From contig JAUNHF010000098.1 in the NCBI GenBank assembly GCA_030524065.1, positions 1,047 through 6,730 of the forward strand: 5,684 nucleotides of DNA, written 5' to 3'. Numbering within the stretch: position 1 is the stretch's first letter; each line of letters begins with the position of its first letter. The notes under the pieces were generated by a model. That model did no database searches. It was not told where the DNA came from and saw only the letters and a list, made by a program, of their open reading frames with translations. Source of the DNA: Deinococcus sp. GTDB taxonomy: Bacteria; Deinococcota; Deinococci; Deinococcales; Deinococcaceae. This document shows, one piece after another, positions 1-4,774 of the stretch. The position numbers and the translations under genes were made by a program.

Positions 1-950
1 TCGCCGGCATGGCGACCGTCTTCTTCATCTGCGCGGTTCTCGCGGTGCTGGAGATCTCGCTCTCCTTCGATAACGCGATCGTGAACGCCAACAAGCTCAA
101 GGACATGACGCCGGTCTGGCAACACCGGTTCCTGACCTGGGGCATTTTGATTGCGGTGTTCGGGATGCGCTTTATTTTCCCCATCGTCATTGTGGCGGTG
201 GCGGCCGGTATGGGGCTGGGTGAAGTGGTCACTCAGGCGTTTACCAACCCGGAAATGTACGCCGAGCACCTGCACGACGCCCACGTCGCCATCAGTGCCT
301 TTGGCGGCACGTTCCTGATGATGGTGTTCCTGAAGTACTTTATGGACCCGGAAAAAGAAGCGCACTGGCTCACCGGTTTCGAGAGCCGGCTGGCCCGCAT
401 CGGAAGGCTGGATACCGTGCAGGCCATCATCGTGGGCATCTTGCTCACGCTGCTGGTGAACTACACGGTCGCTCCCGCCGAGAAGTATTCGGCGCTGCTG
501 GCCGGCGTGGTCGGTCTGCTTACTTACCTGGCTGTAGATGCCCTGGGCAGCCTATTTGAGGCCGATAACGCCACCGAGAAAGCTGGGGCCGCTGGCGCTT
601 CGGCGTTCCTGTACCTGGAAGTTTTGGACGCTTCCTTCTCGCTGGACGGCGTGATCGGCGCTTTTGCGCTGACCAAAGACATCGTCCTGATCGCTGCCGG
701 CCTGACCATCGGGGCCATCTTCGTGCGCTCCCTGACCATCATGATGGTGAGAAAGGGCACCCTGGAGGCCTACCGCTTTCTGGAACATGGCGCCCACTAC
801 GGCATCGGTGCGCTGGCGACCATCATGCTGCTGAGCATGAACCGCAATGTCCATATTCCCGAAGTGATTACCGGTCTGATTGGCGCCGGATTTATTGCGC
901 TGGCCGTGTGGAGCAGCTTGCGCGCAAATAAGCGCGACGCGCTGAACTGA
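1..950 (+). CDS. DUF475 (TerC-like) integral membrane protein, 5'-truncated by window edge
   Basis: This is a polytopic inner-membrane protein of the DUF475 family, related to TerC and placed with metal-ion transporters; the substrate is unproven, with Mn2+ or other divalent metals suggested for TerC relatives. Counting from the first in-frame ATG (base 9), hydrophobic segments lie near residues 2-20, 43-67, 94-112, 137-152, 160-180, 216-247, 263-277 and 284-302. Two acidic signatures sit inside membrane helices: LEISLSFDNAIVNA (14-27) and LEVLDASFSLDGVIGAFA (203-220), the pseudo-repeat pattern of the superfamily. FLEHGAHYGIGALA (257-270) is a further conserved block. The ATG at 9 is probably internal: the frame stays open to base 3, no ribosome site is visible, and relatives carry roughly 30 more residues including another N-terminal helix. 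Family assignment is strong; the metal role is inference. In many bacteria such genes sit with terD/terB stress genes, which fits the next gene. Confidence 0.9.
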   Translation, partial: AGMATVFFICAVLAVLEISLSFDNAIVNANKLKDMTPVWQHRFLTWGILIAVFGMRFIFPIVIVAVAAGMGLGEVVTQAFTNPEMYAEHLHDAHVAISAFGGTFLMMVFLKYFMDPEKEAHWLTGFESRLARIGRLDTVQAIIVGILLTLLVNYTVAPAEKYSALLAGVVGLLTYLAVDALGSLFEADNATEKAGAAGASAFLYLEVLDASFSLDGVIGAFALTKDIVLIAAGLTIGAIFVRSLTIMMVRKGTLEAYRFLEHGAHYGIGALATIMLLSMNRNVHIPEVITGLIGAGFIALAVWSSLRANKRDALN

Positions 951-957
951 GTTTTTT
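931..957 (+). terminator. Weak terminator-like hairpin plus T-run at end of DUF475 gene
   Basis: A 5-bp perfect stem (AGCGC 931-935 with GCGCT 939-943, loop GAC) overlaps the last codons of the DUF475 gene, and six T residues follow at 952-957. The spacing of 8 bases between stem and T-run is longer than in a classic intrinsic terminator, so this is only a candidate. Confidence 0.25.
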
Positions 958-992
958 GCTGGCGGCTCTACGGTGGACCGCCCCTACCATAA

Positions 993-1049
993 CCAGCAGG
1001 CCAGACGTCAGGCGGCAGTGCGCCCCTCAGCGTCTGGCCTGTCTGCTGG
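993..1049. repeat. Long imperfect inverted repeat between convergent genes; possible bidirectional terminator
   Basis: Bases 998-1007 (AGGCCAGACG) pair perfectly with 1031-1040 (CGTCTGGCCT). After a 4-base bulge (1041-1044), 993-997 (CCAGC) pairs with 1045-1049 (GCTGG). Inside the loop, GGCG (1011-1014) can pair with CGCC (1021-1024). The structure lies between the convergent DUF475 and TerD-like genes, where a shared transcription terminator is expected. Neither strand shows a T-run directly after the stem, so termination is inferred from position and stem strength only. It could also be a dispersed palindromic repeat. Confidence 0.5.
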
Positions 1050-1092
1050 CGCTAGAGATTGGGCCCAGAGATAAGGACCTGTGGATGCTCAC

Positions 1093-1111
1093 GCCCTGCG
1101 CGCTTCAGGGC
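1093..1111 (-). terminator. Short GC hairpin directly after the TerD-like gene
   Basis: GCCCTG (1093-1098) and CAGGGC (1106-1111) form a perfect 6-bp stem with a 7-base loop, ending 3 bases beyond the TAA stop of the minus-strand gene. No T-run follows on the minus strand, so it may act as an mRNA 3' end structure or not at all. Confidence 0.35.
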
Positions 1112-1114
1112 AGG

Positions 1115-2389
1115 TTACGGTCCAAGGTCGCGGTCTTCCTTGAGGGAAGAGAGGAACAGGCTCTCGCGCTCCAGCCGCTCCCGGCTGTCTGCGGCCAGGG
1201 CTTCCAGCGCGGCGCCCGCCAGTTCAGCAAGCGCCGTCTCCAGTTGGCGGTAGGCCCGCTCCAGTTCGCCTTCCAGGCGCTGAGCGGCGGGGGGCGGGTC
1301 AATCCCCAGCGACCTGGCCTGCGCTTGTTGCCGCTCCAGTTCCAGGGCCTCGCTCTGCAAGGTGGCGAACGTGGTATGCAGGGTGCTCAGCCGCGCCCGC
1401 CAGCGCACCGTGTCTGTGCTCAGGCCAGCGTCACTCTGCTTTTCCGCCAGCAACTGTTCTAGGCTCTCAAGCCGGGCTTTGGTGCGGGCAAAAGACTGGG
1501 CCGTGCGGGGCGGAAGGCGGGGGCCAGGGAGGGGCGAAGCAACAGGCGCTGCGCCTGAATTTGCCGGTGCAGGAGCGGGAGCCGCGGCGCCCTGAGCGGG
1601 ACCCCCAAGCAGGCGGTCCCAGAGCCCAGTCAGCCGCCGTCCCAGGGGAGCGGGGGCCTCCGCTGGCGCAACAACCTCGCCGGTCGGGTGGCTGGGTGGG
1701 TGGCCGGTCGGCCCGGCAGGTGGGGGAGAGGCGGAAGTTACAGCGGGTGGTATGGGCGCAGGGGTACGGGCAGCGGGACCCGGTGCGGGTGCGGCTGGTG
1801 CGGCTGGGCCGGGTCCCCGCAAAGTGGGGGACGGTGCTGCCGATCTGCCGGGACGGTGCAGCGTGCCTGGCGGTAACCTGCTCAGCTGCTCCAACTGGCT
1901 CAGGCCGTCTGCGCCCAGCCACTCGCTGCGTACCCACAGGCGCCACTGCTCACGGCGCCGGTACAGCTCCCCGACCAGCAATCCACCTGGACGGGCCGCC
2001 GGAAGGGGCGGCGGCTTGGCGGTGGCCGCCACGCGCTGCGCCGTGCGGAACTCGGTGAGAAAAGGTGGCGTGCCGGGCGTGTTCTGCCAGGTGACCCCTA
2101 TCAGCAAGCGGGCGCTGTCCGGCCCAGTCCAGGCGGGCAGCCGCAGGATGACGCCCGGCACGCCGCTTTCCCCGCTGAAGGGGCCAGCCGGCTGCGAGGT
2201 GGCTGACGCCGGCCCACTTGCCAGCAGCTGCGCCGGTGCGTCGGCACTCTGACCGATCAGCCATATCCGGCAGTCGGGTGGCAGGTGCCCGGTGACGGCC
2301 TCTCCCCGGACCCGGACCCGAAGTTCCTGGACCAATTGCCGGTCCAGTGCCCACAGGTCAGCACGTTCGCCGGCCATCAGGTGTCTCAT
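1115..2389 (-). CDS. Diverged TerD-family domain protein with Pro/Ala-rich linker and C-terminal coiled coil
   Basis: This is a 424-residue cytoplasmic-looking protein with no signal peptide or membrane segment. Residues 1-170 resemble a TerD (calcium-binding stress protein) fold: an opening strand with L-x-x-GER, a hydrophobic strand LRVRVRG (23-29), RIWLIG (41-46), VILRLPAW (80-87), ARLLIGVTWQN (93-103), and the best match, LLVGELYRRREQWRLW (137-152) followed by GADGLSQLEQL (159-169). The last block corresponds to the TerD segment G-E-[LI]-Y-R-x4-W-x-[FLV] with a following GGL. The acidic D-x-D-A-S calcium motif typical of TerD is not visible (PPDCRIWLIG instead), so metal binding may be lost. 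Residues about 172-300 are a disordered Pro/Ala/Gly linker with one short amphipathic stretch, RRLTGLWDRLL (251-261). Residues about 300-360 and 369-418 are charged, Leu-rich helices likely to form a coiled coil. Start: ATG at 2389 has GGAG six bases upstream; an in-frame GTG at 2404 lacks a good ribosome site. Its function is unknown; it converges on the DUF475 gene. I am sure it is coding and fairly sure of the TerD relationship. Confidence 0.8.
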   Translation of the reverse strand: MRHLMAGERADLWALDRQLVQELRVRVRGEAVTGHLPPDCRIWLIGQSADAPAQLLASGPASATSQPAGPFSGESGVPGVILRLPAWTGPDSARLLIGVTWQNTPGTPPFLTEFRTAQRVAATAKPPPLPAARPGGLLVGELYRRREQWRLWVRSEWLGADGLSQLEQLSRLPPGTLHRPGRSAAPSPTLRGPGPAAPAAPAPGPAARTPAPIPPAVTSASPPPAGPTGHPPSHPTGEVVAPAEAPAPLGRRLTGLWDRLLGGPAQGAAAPAPAPANSGAAPVASPLPGPRLPPRTAQSFARTKARLESLEQLLAEKQSDAGLSTDTVRWRARLSTLHTTFATLQSEALELERQQAQARSLGIDPPPAAQRLEGELERAYRQLETALAELAGAALEALAADSRERLERESLFLSSLKEDRDLGP

Positions 2390-2395
2390 AGGGTT

Positions 2396-2399
2396 CTCC
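2396..2399 (-). promoter_or_regulatory. Ribosome binding site deciding the TerD-like gene start
   Basis: On the minus strand GGAG (2399 to 2396) stands six bases before the ATG at 2389. The alternative in-frame GTG at 2404 and the ATG at 2377 have no comparable site, so the 2389 start is preferred. Confidence 0.6.
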
Positions 2400-2480
2400 A
2401 GCACTCAGGCATTGCCCCCAAGGTACCGCACTGCTCCTTCGCGGCGGCGGCTTTGGCAAGTATCCCCCCGCGCAACCTCC

Positions 2481-2505
2481 CGCCCGCGCCAGTTCGTGGC
2501 GGGCG
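2481..2505. repeat. Stable hairpin in the divergent spacer
   Basis: CGCCC (2481-2485) pairs with GGGCG (2501-2505), and GCCA (2488-2491) pairs with TGGC (2497-2500), leaving a 2-base bulge (2486-2487) and loop GTTCG. It is nine GC-rich base pairs. It may be an operator or leader structure for either gene, or chance in GC-rich DNA; no T-run follows on either strand. Confidence 0.4.
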
Positions 2506-2648
2506 CCTCGGCGGCAGTCCCGTGTTGGCGCAGCTGCCCTTCGCCGGCGGCATTCGGACCATGACAGAAGAAGGAGGCGGCGGGGCTCCGGTACTCCAAG
2601 AGCTACGCAGTCCACTTTGTTGTGTACAGCAGCGGCGTAGAACAGGGC

Positions 2649-3689
2649 ATGACCGATCTCCAACTCTCCGTGCTGGACCTGTTTCCTGTCAGTGAAGGCA
2701 TGACCTCCGGCGAGGCGCTGGAACACAGCCTCAAGCTGGCAGAAATGGCCGACGCCGCCAACTACGCCCGCTACTGGGTGGCCGAACACCACAACACCGA
2801 GACATTTATCAGCTCGGCCACCGAGATTCTGCTGGGGCTGGCGGCGCAGCGCACCCAGCGCATCCGCATTGGGTCGGGGGGCATCATGCTGCCCAACCAC
2901 TCGCCGCTGAAGGTCGCCGAGAATTTTCTGACGTTGCAGGCGCTGTTTCCGGGCCGCATTGACCTGGGACTGGGCCGCGCACCCGGCACCGATGGCCGCA
3001 CCGCGCTGGCCCTGCGCCGCGCTCCCGACGCCCTGGCGACCGACGACTTCGGGGCGCAGATTGCCATGTTGCAGGCTTTTGCCGGCGAAGCCGCGTGGCC
3101 CGGTACTTCTCTGTTCAGCACGGTGCAGGCGTACCCGCAGGGGCCGCTGCCGCCGCTGTACATTCTGGGTTCCAGTCTATTTGGCGCTCAGCTGGCCGGG
3201 GAGCTGGGCCGGCCCTACGCCTTTGCCTACCACTTCAGTGGATTTGACCCCCGCGAGGCGCTGGACACCTACCGCCGACACTTCCGCCCCAGCAACCATC
3301 TGGCCGAGCCGTACGCCATCCTGGGCGTGAACGCCGTGGCAGCCCCGGACGCCGCCGAGGCCCATGAGCTGTCGCTGAGTGGCGCGGCGCTGGCCCTGGG
3401 CATCGCTACGGGCCGCCGTGGGCCGCTGATGAGTCCGGGCGCTGCCCGCGAGTGGCTGGAGCAGATGGAAGTCGCGCCCCAGCAGATGCTGAAAAAAGCC
3501 GTGATCGGCAGCGGGGAAGAGGTCTGGGCTGGGTTGCAGTCCCTGGCCGCAAGCACTGGCGCCCAGGAGCTGATGGTGACCACCCATGTGTACGACCCGC
3601 TGGCCCGCCGCCGCAGTTATAGGCTGATCGCCCAGGCGGCCGGTCTGACGGCCGCGCCCGCAGCAAAGGTGCTCACGGCGGCCAGCTGA
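2649..3689 (+). CDS. LLM-class flavin-dependent oxidoreductase (YhbW/MsnO8-like luciferase family)
   Basis: This is a cytoplasmic flavin (FMNH2)-dependent monooxygenase-type enzyme with a single-domain luciferase-like TIM barrel of 346 residues, close to the usual length of about 330-350. Family blocks in order: LSVLDLFPVSEG (6-17), the first barrel strand and loop; RYWVAEHHN (41-49); GSGGIMLPNHSPLKVAE (75-91); PGRIDLGLGRAPGTD (101-115); LGSSLFGAQLAGELG in the middle; and FAYHFSG, matching FASHF in E. coli YhbW. These agree closely with the 'luciferase family oxidoreductase, group 1' proteins. The physiological substrate of this group is unknown; it is not a bacterial luciferase. Start: ATG 2649 gives the family N-terminus directly; a GTG at 2622 would add nine residues without a ribosome site, and starting later would lose the conserved first strand. 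The ribosome site before 2649 is poor. It has its own transcription unit, divergent from the TerD-like gene and convergent with metQ, so there is no operon partner to hint at its substrate. Confidence 0.92.
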   Translation: MTDLQLSVLDLFPVSEGMTSGEALEHSLKLAEMADAANYARYWVAEHHNTETFISSATEILLGLAAQRTQRIRIGSGGIMLPNHSPLKVAENFLTLQALFPGRIDLGLGRAPGTDGRTALALRRAPDALATDDFGAQIAMLQAFAGEAAWPGTSLFSTVQAYPQGPLPPLYILGSSLFGAQLAGELGRPYAFAYHFSGFDPREALDTYRRHFRPSNHLAEPYAILGVNAVAAPDAAEAHELSLSGAALALGIATGRRGPLMSPGAAREWLEQMEVAPQQMLKKAVIGSGEEVWAGLQSLAASTGAQELMVTTHVYDPLARRRSYRLIAQAAGLTAAPAAKVLTAAS

Positions 3690-3729
3690 GTTCGGAAACC
3701 CAGACGCCCGGCCCGCCGCGCCAGAGCAA

Positions 3730-3759
3730 AGGCCCCGCTCTGCTGGAGAGCTGGGGCCT
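3730..3759. terminator. Strong hairpin terminator shared by convergent oxidoreductase and metQ genes
   Basis: AGGCCCC (3730-3736) pairs with GGGGCCT (3753-3759), and GCTCT (3737-3741) pairs with AGAGC (3747-3751), with T3752 bulged and loop GCTGG: twelve base pairs. It lies 40 bases after the + strand stop and 50 bases after the minus-strand stop. On the minus strand the stem is followed at once by TTTGC, a short T-run, so it best fits termination of the metQ transcript; on the + strand no T-run follows. Confidence 0.7.
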
Positions 3760-3769
3760 GAGCACTTAC

Positions 3770-3785
3770 GCATCTGAGCATCTGA
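3770..3785. repeat. Tandem 8-bp duplication between metQ stop and terminator
   Basis: GCATCTGA occurs twice head to tail (3770-3777 and 3778-3785). It lies in the untranslated 3' part of the metQ transcript; no function is evident and it may be a replication-slippage duplication. Confidence 0.5.
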
Positions 3786-3809
3786 ATACCGGGGAACGGA
3801 GCGGCGAAC

Positions 3810-4727
3810 TCAGAAAGCCGGCACCACCGCGCCCTTGTACTTGTCCAGAATGAACTGACGCACTTCTTCGGTTTGCAGGGCCTGGACCAGCTGGTTGTAG
3901 CGGGGGTCGTTGAGCATCTCCGGCTTGCCGGCCAGGAAGTTGGCGTAGGGGCTGTCGGCGTCTTCCAGCAGCAGCGAGTCTTCCAGGGGGTTCAGGTCCG
4001 CTTCCAGCGCGTAATTGGTGTTGATGACGGCGGCGTCCACGTCGGCCAGCGAGCGCGGCAGCTGCGCGGGTTCCAATTCGCGGAACTCGAATTTCTTGGG
4101 GTTCTCGGTGATGTCCAGCACCGTAGCGCTGATACCGGCTTCGGGCCTCACGGTCAGCAGGCCGCCCTTTTCCAGCAGCTTGAGGGCGCGGCCCGAGTTG
4201 CTGGGATCGCTGGAAATGGCGATGGTGGCACCGTCCGGCAGGGCGCTCAGCTCGTTGTACTTTTCGCTGTACAGGCCCAGCGGCTCCACGTGAATCTTGG
4301 CGCCGCCCACGATGCCCAGGGGCCGGTCCGCCTGGAATTCGTCCAGGTAGGGCTGGTGCTGGAAGTAGTTCAGGTCAATGCTGCCCTCGCCCAGTGCCAC
4401 GTTGGGCTGCACATAGTCGGTGAATTCCACGATCTGTAAGTCCAGGCCCTCGGCGGCCAGCTTGGGCTTGACAAATTCCAGAATCTCGGCGTGGGGCACC
4501 GGATTGGCGCCCACGCGCAGCACTCCACCGGAGGCGGGCGTGGCAGCGGCTGCACTGGCCCCCGTGGCAGCGCCCGAGGCGGTGTCGGTCGCAGCAGCGC
4601 TGCTGGCCGTGGTCTGACTGGTGGTGCTGGTGCTGGTGGTCTGGCTGCTTTCAGGAGCGGCGCAGCCGGCCAGCAGCAAGGTGAGGGTCAGGGCGGGCAG
4701 GGAGCGGGCATAGGAAGAAGTGGTCAT
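3810..4727 (-). CDS. metQ: MetQ/NlpA-family lipoprotein, methionine-type ABC transporter substrate-binding protein (downstream copy)
   Basis: This is an extracytoplasmic, lipid-anchored binding protein of a MetNIQ-type importer that hands methionine or a similar ligand to the permease. It has 305 residues. The signal peptide 1-21 ends in lipobox LAGC with Cys22 lipidated; a Ser/Thr/Ala-rich tether spans 23-67; and the NlpA domain covers 69-305. Signature blocks are LRVGANPVPHAEILEF (70-85), EFTDYVQPN (101-109), NYFQHQPYL (120-128), DPSNSGRALKLL (174-185), TVLDITENPKKF (202-213), AQLPRSLADVDAAVINTNYA (221-240) and SPYAN (259-263). The Arg180, FQH and Asn263 positions, the last matching E. coli MetQ Asn229, are those used for methionine in characterised members. 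One oddity is ISSDPSN where the family usually has IPNDP[ST]N. Start: ATG 4727 is preceded by AAAGGA and begins a proper signal peptide; extending to 4820 would place 31 unsuitable residues before it and overlap the upstream gene. It is cotranscribed with the upstream paralogue across 47 bp. Confidence 0.93.
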   Translation of the reverse strand: MTTSSYARSLPALTLTLLLAGCAAPESSQTTSTSTTSQTTASSAAATDTASGAATGASAAAATPASGGVLRVGANPVPHAEILEFVKPKLAAEGLDLQIVEFTDYVQPNVALGEGSIDLNYFQHQPYLDEFQADRPLGIVGGAKIHVEPLGLYSEKYNELSALPDGATIAISSDPSNSGRALKLLEKGGLLTVRPEAGISATVLDITENPKKFEFRELEPAQLPRSLADVDAAVINTNYALEADLNPLEDSLLLEDADSPYANFLAGKPEMLNDPRYNQLVQALQTEEVRQFILDKYKGAVVPAF

Positions 4728-4736
4728 GATGCAGAG

Positions 4737-4742
4737 TCCTTT
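4737..4742 (-). promoter_or_regulatory. Ribosome binding site of downstream metQ
   Basis: AAAGGA on the minus strand (4742 to 4737) lies nine bases before the ATG at 4727 and fixes the start of the signal peptide. Four of its six bases also form the 3' arm of the hairpin at 4739-4753. Confidence 0.65.
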
Positions 4743-4753
4743 CAACGTGAAAG
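4739..4753 (-). promoter_or_regulatory. Small hairpin overlapping the downstream metQ ribosome site
   Basis: In the minus-strand transcript CUUUCA pairs with UGAAAG around a 3-base CGU loop, a perfect 6-bp stem. The 3' arm contains the AAAG of the Shine-Dalgarno AAAGGA. The stem begins 21 bases after the stop of the upstream metQ copy. It is AU-rich and therefore weak, so it could at most tune translation of the second gene; a chance palindrome is possible. Confidence 0.4.
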
Positions 4754-4774
4754 TGAGTTGGGGAAATAGGGGAT

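Larger units (their letters stand above)
2390..2648. other. Gene-free divergent spacer between the TerD-like and oxidoreductase genes
   Basis: These roughly 260 GC-rich bases must carry the promoters of both divergent genes, but no convincing -35/-10 pair is visible. Weak candidates are GATACT on the minus strand (2464-2459), without a matching -35 box, and TTGTTG (2617-2622) with TAGAAC (2638-2643) on the + strand. The latter would start transcription almost at the ATG at 2649. AAGGAGG at 2571-2577 is a perfect Shine-Dalgarno core with no start codon at usable distance. A hairpin at 2481-2505 is listed separately. Short open frames here look like chance in GC-rich DNA. Confidence 0.5.

Noticed and set aside
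961..982. GGCGG/CCGCC stem after the DUF475 stop as a terminator
   Set aside because: It is only 5 bp with a 12-base loop, and the T-run lies before it on the + strand (an A-run after it on the minus strand), which is the wrong order.
956..2252. Several + strand open frames (956-1462, 1561-2058, 1752-2252) opposite the TerD-like gene
   Set aside because: They are GC-driven shadows rich in Arg, Gly and Pro with no recognisable domain or ribosome site. The minus frame over the same DNA shows a TerD block, coiled coil and a proper start.
2285..2695. + strand frames through the divergent spacer, including an ATG at 2561
   Set aside because: They cross the start of two better-supported genes, have low-complexity composition and no family resemblance; no ribosome site precedes the ATG at 2561.
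3177..3773. 198-residue minus-strand frame inside the oxidoreductase gene
   Set aside because: It is antisense to a clearly conserved enzyme, runs through the terminator hairpin and has no recognisable domain.
3873..4439. 188-residue + strand frame opposite the downstream metQ
   Set aside because: It is a shadow of the conserved MetQ coding sequence, with Val/Gln/Gly-rich composition typical of the reverse of such genes.
4611..4655. CTGGTG-type repetition in the downstream metQ tether as a defined tandem repeat
   Set aside because: The units are irregular in length and sequence and are explained by a Ser/Thr-rich tether; only the upstream copy has regular 9-bp units.
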